Below are positions 43,466 to 51,685 of a DNA stretch of 64,000 bases, piece after piece (within the stretch, counting starts at the first letter, position 1; the number at the start of each line of letters is the position of its first letter). The stretch lies in NCBI RefSeq assembly GCF_013364235.1, contig NZ_CP054919.1, forward strand, positions 3,694,701 to 3,758,700. The letters are read 5' to 3'. The notes beneath the pieces were generated by a model, which worked only from the letters and a program-made list of their open reading frames with translations, was not told the origin of the DNA and did no database searches. Made by a program: the position numbers and the translations under genes. The stretch is from Kitasatospora sp. NA04385. Its GTDB lineage: Bacteria; Actinomycetota; Actinomycetes; Streptomycetales; Streptomycetaceae.

Positions 43466-44578
43466 TCAGCGGGCGACCGGGGCGTCCAGTTGGTCGCGGT
43501 CGACGGTCAGCGTGGCGCCGCCGTACGTCTCCTGGACGTTGCCGCGGTACTGGTGGATCCGGGCGCGGTCGGCCCACAGGTCGTCGCCGAGCCGGCCCGC
43601 GCCGTCGGTGGTGGTCGCCCGGTCGTCCCAGCGGGCGTACCAGACCGCGTCCGGCAGCGGCGCGCTGCCGGCCCGGGCGGCGGCGGCCAGGTCGGCGATG
43701 CCCGAGTCGGTGGAGGAGTAGAAGCCGGAGCGGAAACCCGCCCGGTGCAGCGCCTGCGTCCAGCCGACGGTGAAGTCCGTGACCGCCTGGCTGCACGCCG
43801 AGTCGCCGCGCGGGTACGCCTCGATGTCGAGGTAGATCGGGGTACCGGTGCGCAGCCCCAGGTTCCGCACCGCGCGCACCGCCTCGGCGGCCTCCTCCTT
43901 GCCCTGCTGCACCGCCTCCGCCGGGTCGATCCGCTGCGTCTTGCCGCTCGCCGTCATGCACGGGGCCTGCCGTCCGACGTGGGTCGGGATCAGCCGCCAG
44001 CCCGTCCTCCGCACCTCGCGCACCCAGTCCGCGGTCAGCTCCGGCTGCGCACAGGCCCGCTGCCGCCCGCTGGTGTAGATCCCGACCGCGCCGTACGGGG
44101 AGGTGCCCCACCAGGCCCGCATGGTCTCCAGCGGGGGCGCGGTGCAGGCGTCGAACCCGGCGCCCGTGAACACCTCGACGGGCAGCGGGCCCCGGCGCGA
44201 ACGCAGCGGGTCGGACAGCACCGTGCGGTTCAACCGGACGGGCGGCGCCTCGGCGACGGCCCCGACGGCGGTCCCGGCTGCGGTCAGCGGGGCGGTCCCG
44301 GCTGTGGTCCCGGCGGCGGTCAGCGGGGCGGCCTGGTGTGCCACGGTGGACATCCGCCGGGTGGCGAGCTCGGGGGCGGCCGACTCCTGGGCGGTCCGGC
44401 TGGGAGCGGCCTGCGCGGGGAAGGCCCGGCCGGTGGCGGTCTGGCTCGCGGCCCGGCTCTCGACGCGGGCAGGGGTGGCCGACGGACCGGCCGCCAGCAT
44501 TCCGACGGCGTCCTGGTCGGTGGCGAGCAGTAGGACGAGTGACGCGGCCGTCAGGGCCGCCGGGCCGAGGTAGCGCAC
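43466..44578 (-). CDS. Secreted DUF1906 (Rv2525c-like, glycoside-hydrolase-like) protein
   Basis: 370 residues from GTG 44578. A signal peptide (about 5-28) leads into a long Ala/Thr/Ser linker (30-120). The DUF1906 barrel follows: GFDACTAPPLETMRAW, YGAVGIYTSGRQRAC, RRTGWRLIPTHVGRQ, GTPIYLDIEAYPRGDSACS (acidic pair typical of this fold), and FYSSTDSGIADL. Mycobacterial Rv2525c is a Tat-exported wall-associated member. Predicted extracellular carbohydrate or peptidoglycan binder or hydrolase. It is divergent from the EamA gene. Confidence 0.82.
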   Translation of the reverse strand: MRYLGPAALTAASLVLLLATDQDAVGMLAAGPSATPARVESRAASQTATGRAFPAQAAPSRTAQESAAPELATRRMSTVAHQAAPLTAAGTTAGTAPLTAAGTAVGAVAEAPPVRLNRTVLSDPLRSRRGPLPVEVFTGAGFDACTAPPLETMRAWWGTSPYGAVGIYTSGRQRACAQPELTADWVREVRRTGWRLIPTHVGRQAPCMTASGKTQRIDPAEAVQQGKEEAAEAVRAVRNLGLRTGTPIYLDIEAYPRGDSACSQAVTDFTVGWTQALHRAGFRSGFYSSTDSGIADLAAAARAGSAPLPDAVWYARWDDRATTTDGAGRLGDDLWADRARIHQYRGNVQETYGGATLTVDRDQLDAPVAR

Positions 44579-44718
44579 CCTCCAGGACTACTGACGGACC
44601 GTCACCCCGCCCGGCAGGACACGCCGCCGACGCTTCCGACTCACCCGGGTGGCCCTGCGACGCAGCTCACCGGTAACCGGCTTTGACCGCAACCACTCCT
44701 TACGACAGACTCGATCAC

Positions 44719-45843
44719 ATGCCAGGCACGTCCCTCACCGTTGAAAGCACCAGCGAACTCCCGAGCATCGCCTCCGTTTCGAAGGCCGATACCGGCGTCC
44801 CCCGGGCCCAGACCCGATCGACCGGCACCCGCCGACGCAATCTGCGCCGCGGCACGGGGCAGGACGCGGGGCCCGGTGTGGGCCTTGGCGCGGACTCCAG
44901 TGCGGGGCGCGGCGTAGACCTTGGCGCGGGCTCCGGCACGGGGCGCGGCGCGCTGGACGGCGTGCTGGACGGCGTGCGGTCGCGGCTGGGACGCGTGCCT
45001 GCGCCGGTGCTGTGCCTGGTGTCGATGCTGGCGGTGCAACTCGGCGTGGCGGCGTCCAAGCCGCTGTTCGGGGTGCTGGGGGTGGCGGGCGCGACCTTCC
45101 TGCGGATCTCCTTCGCGGCCGTCGTGCTGCTCGCCGTCACCCGGCCCCGGCTGCGCGGGCGCAGTCCGCGCGACCTGGCGCTGGCCGGGCTGTTGGGCAT
45201 CGCCTCCGCCGGAATGACGCTGCTGTTCGCGGGGGCGGTCGACCGGCTGCCGATGGGCACCGCCGCCACCATCGAGTTCCTCGGCCCGCTGGCCGTCGCC
45301 CTGGTCTTCGCCCGCCGCGCCGGGCACGTGCTGTGGGCGGTACTGGCCGCCGCCGGGGTCGCGCTGCTCACCCTGCTGGGCGGCGACGGAGGCTCCGGCG
45401 GCCTCGACCCGGTCGGCCTGGCCTACGCGTTCGGCGCGGCGGCCTGCTACGCCGGCTACATCCTGTTCACCGACAAGGTCGGCGCGGCCTTCAAGGGCTT
45501 CGAGGGCCTGGCCGTCTCGTTCACCATCGGCACCGTCGTCCTCGCCCCGTTCGGCGCCGCCGAAGCCCTGCACGGCCTGGCCGGCTCCTCCTCCCCCGCC
45601 CTGCTGCTGCTCGCCGTCGCGGGCGTCGCCCTGCTCTTCCCGGTCCTGCCGTACGCGCTGGAGATGACGGCGCTGCGCCGGATGTCGCAGCGGGTCTTCA
45701 GCGTGGTCGTCAGTCTGGACCCGGCGATCAGCGCCCTGGTCGGACTGCTGGTGCTCGGCCAGCTGCTCGGCCTGCCGCAGGTGCTGGGTATCTGCTGCGT
45801 GGTCGCCGCGAGCGTCGGCGCGACACTCACCGCGCGCCGCTGA
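44719..45843 (+). CDS. EamA/DMT-family transporter
   Basis: 374 residues from ATG 44719. About 90 hydrophilic, Gly/Arg-rich residues (GPGVGLGADSSAGRGVDLGAG) precede ten predicted membrane helices from residue 94. Two EamA halves are visible (ATFLRISFAAVVLLAV; YALEMTALRRMSQRVFSVVVSLDPAISALVGLLVLGQ), as in RhtA-type amino-acid or metabolite exporters. The extended N-terminus is unusual; a later start would give the standard length, but no clearly better ribosome-binding site is seen. Substrate unknown. Confidence 0.85.
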   Translation: MPGTSLTVESTSELPSIASVSKADTGVPRAQTRSTGTRRRNLRRGTGQDAGPGVGLGADSSAGRGVDLGAGSGTGRGALDGVLDGVRSRLGRVPAPVLCLVSMLAVQLGVAASKPLFGVLGVAGATFLRISFAAVVLLAVTRPRLRGRSPRDLALAGLLGIASAGMTLLFAGAVDRLPMGTAATIEFLGPLAVALVFARRAGHVLWAVLAAAGVALLTLLGGDGGSGGLDPVGLAYAFGAAACYAGYILFTDKVGAAFKGFEGLAVSFTIGTVVLAPFGAAEALHGLAGSSSPALLLLAVAGVALLFPVLPYALEMTALRRMSQRVFSVVVSLDPAISALVGLLVLGQLLGLPQVLGICCVVAASVGATLTARR

Positions 45844-45910
45844 GCCACCGCCCTTCCGCCCGGCCTTCCCCCTCCCCGCCTCCCCTCTTCTGCCCTTCCC
45901 GCTCGGGAGA

Positions 45911-45963
45911 AACCCCTCGGGGGCGCGGCCTCCGCCGTGGCGGTGCCGCGCCCCCGAGGGGTT
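45911..45963. terminator. Terminator downstream of EamA gene
   Basis: Perfect 19-bp stem (45911-45929 / 45945-45963; AACCCCTCGGGG and CCCCGAGGGGTT at the base) enclosing a small inner hairpin CCGCC / GGCGG. It may serve both convergent genes. Confidence 0.85.
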
Positions 45964-46085
45964 CTGATCGTCGTGCGTCTGTGCGCCCCGAGGCGGTTGA
46001 CCCTTTCCACTCCCGGGTGCCCGGCGGTCCGTGCTCCGTCCGGTCCGGCGCCCCCGCCGAACCGTCCGCACCTCCCGCCGGAAGG

Positions 46086-46418
46086 TCAGTACGAGTAGAC
46101 CGGCGCGAAGACGAAGTTGAAGTTCTTGTTGGACTGGTCCGCGTAGACGACGCCCGAGTTGCCCGTCACCCCGAGGGTGTTGTTCTGGTTCGACGCGCCG
46201 GCACCGGTCGCCGTCTGCTGGGTGGAGTTGTAGTTGCCGTCGACCGACCCGAAGATGTTGCCGCTGCCGAGGTTCGAGACCACGCCGCTGTTCGAGCCGT
46301 GGTCGGCAGCCGCACCGTTGTCGGCCGCCGCGACACCCGCCCCGGCCAGCAGCAGACCGGCTGCGAGCGGGACGGACGCGACCAGCGCGGCCAGACGTGT
46401 GGTGCGGAAGCGCGTCAT
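46086..46418 (-). CDS. Small secreted Asn/Gly-rich protein
   Basis: 110 residues from ATG 46418, after GGAGGGAAT. Signal peptide 1-32 (TTRLAALVASVPLAAGLLLAG, cleavage near VAAADN). The mature part (~78 residues) is rich in Asn, Gly, Ser and aromatic residues (SNLGSGNIFGSVDGNYNST, NNTLGVTGNSGVVY, NKNFNFVFAPVYSY) without Cys. The composition recalls extracellular assembly or spore-coat proteins, but it is neither a clear chaplin nor a rodlin. It stands alone with a long upstream gap. Confidence 0.75.
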   Translation of the reverse strand: MTRFRTTRLAALVASVPLAAGLLLAGAGVAAADNGAAADHGSNSGVVSNLGSGNIFGSVDGNYNSTQQTATGAGASNQNNTLGVTGNSGVVYADQSNKNFNFVFAPVYSY

Positions 46419-46911
46419 GGGATTCCCTCCGTTGGTTCTTACTCGGTATTGCCAGACGTAAAGGTGTTCCGGAGTTCGCGGCCAGACGAGGCTCCGGGGC
46501 TGCGACGCCGAGGACCAGACTTCCGCAACAAATCGACAAAGCACCAGCACCACTGAGCCTTTTCCCCCATTAGCGTGACGCGGCGGCAACGGCGCATAAT
46601 CCCGGGCCGATCGGTTCGTCGACAGACACACCGCCTACGAGCTGCCACTTCGCCCGGACGGCGGCAGCCGACACCCCGTCCGGACGGGCGCACGACGATC
46701 GGTTTCCGGCGAGTCGCGCGAGCCCCGGGGCGCACGAACGGCCCGTCCGCGCCGTGTTCGGGGTAGGTGACCGCACGAAGTCGACATTTCGGCCGATCGG
46801 GCTGGATTCTCATACCATCCGCATGCCGGATAATGATGACCTGGCGAATTCTGCGCGAATTCCATGGCCGGTTTCTTGCGGCGGTCGGGAAATAGTTCCG
46901 ACCGTTCGAAA
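46419..46911. other. Long intergenic region upstream of secreted protein
   Basis: About 490 bases with lower GC than its neighbours in the stretch 46760-46860. No gene or strong hairpin was found; the promoter of the secreted-protein gene must lie here. The 14-bp repeat array begins at its right edge. Confidence 0.5.
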
Positions 46912-47271
46912 CTTCGGTGTCGGGGCATCGATGTTCAGGCATCAGTGTCTCGACATCGGTGTCTAGGCGCCGATGCTGGGACGCCGATGCCGGGGCACCC
47001 GTGTCGGCGCATCGGTGTTGGGGTGTCGATGCCGAGCCGCTCGCGGCAAGGCGTCGGTGTCGGTATCGGTGTCGGTATCGGTGTCGGCGCATCAATGCCA
47101 GAACACCGGTGTTGGATCACCCGTGTCGGGACATTGATGACTCGGCACCGATGTCGAGTCACCCATGCCAAGTCACCCGTGTCGAAGCATCCATGTCGAA
47201 GCATCCATGTCGAGACACCAATGCCAGGACGCCGGTGCCGCATCACCGATGTCAGGGCATCGATGTCAGAG
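46912..47271. repeat. Array of ~25 degenerate 14-bp near-palindromic repeats
   Basis: Units such as CATCGATGTTCAGG, CATCAGTGTCTCGA and CACCGATGTCGAGT follow head to tail with a 14-bp period over 360 bp; one stretch near 47052-47075 uses a 12-bp unit. The consensus is CAYCGRTGTCGRGR, and the join of units centres on GACATCGATGTC, itself a perfect palindrome. The array begins inside the last codons and stop of the FAD-oxidase gene. A 14-bp period is not a multiple of three, so it is not a protein repeat, and there are no unique spacers as in CRISPR. Function unknown. Confidence 0.85.
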
Positions 47272-48630
47272 CATCTTCCCCGGGTTGAGGATGCCCAGCG
47301 GGTCGAACGCCGCCTTGATCTGCCGCTGCAGCTCCAGCCCCACCGGGCCCAGCTCCCGGGCCAGCCACTCGCGCTTCAGCAGGCCGATGCCGTGCTCACC
47401 GGTCACCGTTCCGCCCAGTTCCAGGCCGAGCGCCATGATCTCGTCGAAGGAGCTGCGGGCCCGGGCCGTCTGGTCCTCGTCCTTGGCGTCGAAGATCACC
47501 ACCGGGTGGGTGTTGCCGTCGCCCGCGTGCGAGACCACGCCGATGGTCAGCCGGTGGCGGTCGGCGATCTCCGCGACGCCGTTCAGCATCGCGGCGAGCG
47601 CGCTGCGCGGCACCGCCACGTCGTCGATCATCGTGGTGCCCAGCCGTTCCAGTGCGGGCAGCGACAGCCGCCGGGCCTGCAGCAACAGCTCGGACTCCGC
47701 CCGGTCCTCGGCCGGCACCACCGCGGTGGCGCCGGCGGCGGTGCACAGGTCGCCGACCGCGGCCAGCCGCTCCCGCTGGTCCGGGCCGTCGAAGGCGACC
47801 AGCAGCAGGGCCCGGGTCGACTCCGGGAGGCCCATCCGGGCCATCTCGTTCACCGCCTGGACAGTGGTGGCGTCCATCAGCTCCATCAGCGAGGGCGTGT
47901 GCCCGGCGGCCATCACCTGGCACACCGCCTGCCCGGCGGCATCCACCGAGTCGAACTCCGCGGCCAGCACGAGTTGCGGTCCGGGGGCGGGCCGCAGGGC
48001 CAGCACCGCCTCGACGACCACGCCCAGGGTGCCCTCCGAGCCGACCAGCAGCCGGGTCAGGTCGTACCCGGCCACGCCCTTCGCGGTGCGCCGCCCCGTC
48101 CGGAGCAGGCGTCCGTCGGCCAGCACCACGTCCAGGCCGAGCACGTACTCGGCGGTCACCCCGTACTTCACGCAGCACAGGCCGCCGGCGCCGGTGCCGA
48201 TGTTGCCGCCGATGGTGCAGGACTCCCAGCTCGACGGGTCCGGCGGGTAGGCCAGGCCCAGGGCCTCGGCGGCGCGGGACAGGTCGGCGTTGACCACGCC
48301 CGGCTGCACCACGGCGGTCCGGTCCACCGGGTCGAGGCGCAGGATCCGGTTCATCCTGGTCATCGAGAGCAGCACGCAGCCGTCCACCGCGTTCGCCCCG
48401 CCCGACAGGCCCGTCCGGGCGCCCTGCGGGACCACCGGCACCCGCAGTTCGGTCGCCGTCCGCAGTACGAACTGCACCTGCTCGACCGTCTCCGGGAACA
48501 CCAGCACCGCCGGCTCACCCACCGCGCAGAACCCGGCCATGTCCCGCGCGTACGCGGCCGTGACGTCCGGATCGACCGCGACCGCCCCGTCCGGCAGCCC
48601 CGCGCGCAGCCGTTCGACCAACCCACCCAC
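47266..48630 (-). CDS. FAD-linked oxidoreductase (GlcD/lactate-dehydrogenase-like)
   Basis: 454 residues from GTG 48630, 5 bases after GGAGG. The PCMH-type FAD-binding domain has VPQGARTGLSGGANAVDGCVLLS and GGNIGTGAGGLCCVKYG; the substrate-binding C terminus has VVSHAGDGNTHPVV and GTVTGEHGIGLLKREW, as in glycolate or D-lactate dehydrogenases. It oxidises a 2-hydroxy acid and passes electrons to a carrier; no GlcE/GlcF partners are adjacent. The stop lies inside the 14-bp repeat array, which starts immediately downstream. Confidence 0.9.
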   Translation of the reverse strand: MGGLVERLRAGLPDGAVAVDPDVTAAYARDMAGFCAVGEPAVLVFPETVEQVQFVLRTATELRVPVVPQGARTGLSGGANAVDGCVLLSMTRMNRILRLDPVDRTAVVQPGVVNADLSRAAEALGLAYPPDPSSWESCTIGGNIGTGAGGLCCVKYGVTAEYVLGLDVVLADGRLLRTGRRTAKGVAGYDLTRLLVGSEGTLGVVVEAVLALRPAPGPQLVLAAEFDSVDAAGQAVCQVMAAGHTPSLMELMDATTVQAVNEMARMGLPESTRALLLVAFDGPDQRERLAAVGDLCTAAGATAVVPAEDRAESELLLQARRLSLPALERLGTTMIDDVAVPRSALAAMLNGVAEIADRHRLTIGVVSHAGDGNTHPVVIFDAKDEDQTARARSSFDEIMALGLELGGTVTGEHGIGLLKREWLARELGPVGLELQRQIKAAFDPLGILNPGKML

Positions 48631-48740
48631 AACAACCTCCACTCGACTCGTCCGCACTCTCCTCCCCTCCCCCTCCCTCACCCGGACAACCGCTCGCCGC
48701 CCCCTCCCGCGGTGTCGGTCCGCTCCGGCACCCTGGTCCC

Positions 48741-48962
48741 ATGCGCGCACCCCGGATCCAGTGCCCCGACTGCGACCGCCCGGTCGCCCTCATGCCCACC
48801 CGCCGCACCGGCTACGGCGTCATCCACGACCACAAGCGCGACCGCCGCTCCCTCAGCCTCTGCACCGGCAGCATGCGCCAACTCCCGCTCACCGAAGCCA
48901 CCCTGTGGCAGGACGCCCTCCCCGGCCTCCCCGCCCCGGACGTCCCGCCCACCCTGTTCTGA
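48741..48962 (+). CDS. Small Cys-pair protein
   Basis: 73 residues from ATG 48741. CPDCDRPVALMPT near the N terminus and a later single Cys with His (VIHDHKRD) suggest a small zinc-binding knuckle. The rest is hydrophilic (LPLTEATLWQDALPGLPAPDVPPTLF). No family is recognised. It is divergent from the FAD-oxidase gene and 130 bases upstream of the type IV restriction gene, in the same direction, but the palindrome at 48990 lies between them, so it probably has its own transcript. Confidence 0.55.
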   Translation: MRAPRIQCPDCDRPVALMPTRRTGYGVIHDHKRDRRSLSLCTGSMRQLPLTEATLWQDALPGLPAPDVPPTLF

Positions 48963-48989
48963 CCGAGCCGACCGACAGAACTGAACAGT

Positions 48990-49040
48990 GAATCGGATGC
49001 CGAAATTCGCTATCCGATTCCCATGGTGTGTTTGTATGCT
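48990..49040 (+). promoter_or_regulatory. Candidate promoter/operator of restriction gene
   Basis: Perfect inverted repeat GAATCGGAT (48990-48998) / ATCCGATTC (49012-49020), with a TATGCT -10-like hexamer at 49035-49040 and the left arm of the repeat where a -35 would be. It is a fitting site for self-repression of a restriction gene; no experimental support. Confidence 0.4.
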
Positions 49041-49091
49041 CATCCTGCCGGGCGGATGACTCGGCGTACCCGACACCAGGGGGATGAACAG

Positions 49092-50030
49092 ATGACCGAG
49101 CCGCAGCACACCGCATGGGACCTGGCACCCGGCGACAGCATCGAGCGCAAGCAGCTCCACGCCCGTTTCGGCGGGCGGACCCAGGGGGGCATCGGGCCGT
49201 CGGCGAGGACCCTGAACGTCATGGTCTTCACCGACCCGGTCGCCGGGGAGAAACACGGCTACTACGACGGCTGGATGCCCGACGGGTACTTCCACTACAG
49301 CGGCGAGGGGCAGTACGGCGACCAGCGCATGATCTCGGGCAACGCCAGCATCCTCAACCACCGGGCCGAAGGACGCGCGCTGCGCGTCTTCAAGGGTGCC
49401 CGCGGCCTGGTCACCTACCTCGGCGAATTCGAGATCGCCGCCGACGACCCGTACTACGAGGCGGACGCACCGGAGACGAACGGTGGACCGCTCCGGAAGG
49501 TCATCGTCTTCCGGCTCCGTCCCGTCGACACCCGGCCCCAGGACCCGACGTCCCGCCTCGGCCGGCTGCTCGAAACCACCGACAGCTCCAACCCCGTGCA
49601 GCACCTCCCCCTGGAGCAGCAGCTGACCGAGAAGATGTTCGTCGAGCCCAACCGCGAGGCGTACGAGGCCGAGCGGAAGGAGTCGAAGCTCGTCGCTGCC
49701 CTGGGTGACTACCTGCGGACCAAGAACCACCAGGTGGGACGGCACCAGATCATGCCGACCGGCGAGACCCGCCCCCTCTACACCGACGTGTACGTCGAAG
49801 CCCTGAACCTGCTGGTCGAGGCCAAGGGAAGCGTCACGCGCGAGAACATCCGGATGGCCATCGGCCAGCTCGCCGACTACTCGCGGTACCTCGACGCTCC
49901 CCTCAAGGCCATCCTGGTCCCCAGCCAGCCCCGCACCGACCTGCTGGACCTGGCGGCCAGCCAGGGATGTGCCGTCATCTGGCCCGACGGGAAGGGCTAC
50001 CGCAGCACTGACCCGACGATCACGCTCTGA
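49092..50030 (+). CDS. Modification-dependent restriction endonuclease, SRA-like plus PD-(D/E)XK
   Basis: 312 residues from ATG 49092, after AGGGGGATG. The N-terminal half resembles the SRA-like domain of ScoMcrA-type enzymes (GYFHYSGEGQYGDQRMISGN near 65-84, then ALRVFKGA), which flips modified cytosine out of the helix. The C-terminal half carries a PD-(D/E)XK nuclease: Asp232 in LYTDVYVEALNL and Glu243-x-Lys245 in LVEAKG. Expected role: cutting methylated, hydroxymethylated or otherwise modified foreign DNA (type IV restriction). It converges on a second modification-dependent enzyme. Confidence 0.75.
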   Translation: MTEPQHTAWDLAPGDSIERKQLHARFGGRTQGGIGPSARTLNVMVFTDPVAGEKHGYYDGWMPDGYFHYSGEGQYGDQRMISGNASILNHRAEGRALRVFKGARGLVTYLGEFEIAADDPYYEADAPETNGGPLRKVIVFRLRPVDTRPQDPTSRLGRLLETTDSSNPVQHLPLEQQLTEKMFVEPNREAYEAERKESKLVAALGDYLRTKNHQVGRHQIMPTGETRPLYTDVYVEALNLLVEAKGSVTRENIRMAIGQLADYSRYLDAPLKAILVPSQPRTDLLDLAASQGCAVIWPDGKGYRSTDPTITL

Positions 50031-50036
50031 CCGCCC

Positions 50037-50064
50037 GGGGCCGGCCCTTCGCCGGGCCGGCCCC
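50037..50064. terminator. Terminator between the two restriction genes
   Basis: Perfect 11-bp stem GGGGCCGGCCC / GGGCCGGCCCC with a 6-base loop, between two convergent genes. Confidence 0.75.
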
Positions 50065-50084
50065 GAGCTCCGCGCCGGTTCGGA

Positions 50085-50999
50085 TCAACCGCCCCAGCGT
50101 TCGCGGTGGTTGCGGACCCGCACGGGGTCGATGACGTGCTGCGGATGCGTCCGCAGCGACCCCACCAGCTCGCCGTGCCTGACGACGCCCAGGTCGTCCG
50201 TGAGGACGATCGCGCCACCGTCGAACATCACGTGGCAGGTCGGGCAGAGGCAGAGCACGTTGTCCGTGGTGTCCGGACCATCGTACGGACTGCCCAGCGC
50301 CTGGATGTGGGCGCCCTCGCTGTACACGCCCCCGGGCAGGACCACCACCAGGCCGCACACCTGGCAAGCGCTCCCGTGCCAGGACTTCACCTGCCGCACG
50401 ACCGCCCCGCTGCGGACGGTCCGCTGCACCTCCGTCCGCACCCGCAAGGGCGTTGCGTTCCCGGACGGCGGTGGGGCGGGAACGGTCACCAACACCGACT
50501 GCGCGTCCTGGTCGGGAGTTTCGGGTACGTCGACCTCCTGGTCCGCCTCCAGGCGGAACTGCCAGATCCGGTGCCCGTCCGTACCGACCGTGCTGCCGTA
50601 ACTTGCCACCCGGTACAGCCCGTCGTAGCGGTACCCGCTGCGCGGCGCGAAGTGCGAACCCCGGTGCGCCCCGCGCAGCACTCGGACAAGCTGGCCCTCA
50701 AGGTGGCTGGTGACCAGCGCCGCGTTCCCGGGATCGTCCAAACTCTGGTCGCTGACCTGGTTCTTCGCCGCGTCCTGCCCGCCGTGCCCGGTGTAAACGA
50801 TGACGTCGCCGTAGTCCTGGTCGTCCTTGTACCCACCGGAGACCACGATCGACTCGGCACCGCTCCGCTTCGTCCCGCAGATCCCCGCCTGCAACGGACG
50901 GTGCACTCCGGCCTCGTGCGCCTCGCGGCGCGAGCTGAACTCCTGGCCGATCTCGACGCCGGGAACCTCACCGATCACGAGCCGCCCCCTCTCAACCAT
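50085..50999 (-). CDS. YDG/SRA-domain HNH endonuclease (type IV restriction, McrA-like)
   Basis: 304 residues from ATG 50999. SRA/YDG domain in the first 165 residues: GEVPGVEIGQEFSSRREAHEAGVHRP, AESIVVSGGYKDDQDYGDVIVYTGHGG and RSGYRYDGLYRVASY. A linker leads to an HNH nuclease: ACQVCG, the metal-binding YSEGAHIQALG, and NVLCLCPTCHVMFDGG. This is the ScoMcrA/TagI-type architecture acting on modified cytosine. It faces the other restriction gene, so the two form a small defence island next to the tRNA-Ser(TGA) integration site. Confidence 0.88.
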   Translation of the reverse strand: MVERGRLVIGEVPGVEIGQEFSSRREAHEAGVHRPLQAGICGTKRSGAESIVVSGGYKDDQDYGDVIVYTGHGGQDAAKNQVSDQSLDDPGNAALVTSHLEGQLVRVLRGAHRGSHFAPRSGYRYDGLYRVASYGSTVGTDGHRIWQFRLEADQEVDVPETPDQDAQSVLVTVPAPPPSGNATPLRVRTEVQRTVRSGAVVRQVKSWHGSACQVCGLVVVLPGGVYSEGAHIQALGSPYDGPDTTDNVLCLCPTCHVMFDGGAIVLTDDLGVVRHGELVGSLRTHPQHVIDPVRVRNHRERWGG

Positions 51000-51198
51000 G
51001 ACTGACCTGACAGCTGCTCTCTTCCGCCTCCGAGACACGGGCCGGCGCTGCTACCGCACCACCACGTCCCCGCCCCGGCGCAGGAGGCCCATGCTGTCGT
51101 ACGACCACGAAGCTTTCAAGGAGTACCCGCGAACCGACCGAGCCGGGAACGGCGACGGCCCCCGGCCGCATCGCTGCTGGTCGGGGGCCGTGCTCGGG

Positions 51199-51256
51199 CG
51201 GAGGGTGTGGGATTTGAACCCACGGTGGCGCGAAGCCACGACAGTTTTCAAGACTG
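51199..51256 (-). pseudogene. 3' half of tRNA-Ser(TGA): left att site of integrative element
   Basis: On the minus strand: anticodon stem-loop from CAGT-CTTGAAA-ACTG (anticodon TGA), variable arm, T arm GTGGGTTCAAATCCCAC and 3' acceptor ACCCTCC plus discriminator G. The 5' acceptor, D arm and the first anticodon-stem base are missing; sequence beyond 51256 is unrelated. This is the fragment left when an element integrates into the 3' end of a tRNA gene and the intact copy is rebuilt at its other end (outside this window). The chromosome is left of it, the element right. Confidence 0.8.
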
Positions 51257-51685
51257 GATGAAGCCGCCCATCGACACCCACCCTGAACAGGAACGCAGCC
51301 TGCAACTGCGACTCACAAGAAACCGGTGGCCCACACCTGGCCCACAAGAGGCTGCTCTTCCACTCACATCAGCAGAAACTCACGGTTGAGCCAAGACCGC
51401 ACGCTCTTGGGAGTGCAGTGGCCGTGTTGGCGCAGCGCATAGACGATGTCCTGCCCGCAGACCAGCGCTATCGACTGAGCAGCCTTGCGGGCCTATTCCC
51501 TCAGCATCTACGCCTCGCATGAAGCCGAAACGGTTGGCGAGCTACGTAGGTTGATTTCTCCCTGAATCAGCCCCATATGCCAACCTCGCCTTCACAAGAC
51601 GAGAGTGGATAATCCCAGATCTTTCCTTCAATCGCGATCCGCCAAATCGATTGATTTCCAGAAAAGTTCTAGATAAAATTCGCCC
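51257..51685. other. Element left end, no clear gene
   Basis: About 430 bases between the att fragment and the HEPN gene. GC falls from over 70% to roughly 55% across it. Two TGGCCCACA copies lie at 51327-51346; otherwise only short unsupported frames are seen. Confidence 0.5.
51327..51346 (+). repeat. Direct repeat near att, possible integrase arm sites
   Basis: TGGCCCACA occurs twice (51327-51335 and 51338-51346), 11 bases apart, about 70 bases inside the element end. One-turn-spaced direct repeats near att are typical of tyrosine-recombinase arm sites; assignment is by position only. Confidence 0.4.

Noticed and set aside
46086..46418. Chaplin or rodlin
   Set aside because: It lacks the chaplin Cys pair and hydrophobic core pattern and does not resemble rodlin sequence.
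46912..47271. CRISPR array
   Set aside because: Units are contiguous 14-mers without unique spacers, and no cas genes are nearby.
51199..51256. Functional tRNA-Ser(TGA) gene
   Set aside because: The 5' acceptor strand and D arm are missing; only the part from the anticodon stem to the 3' end is present.
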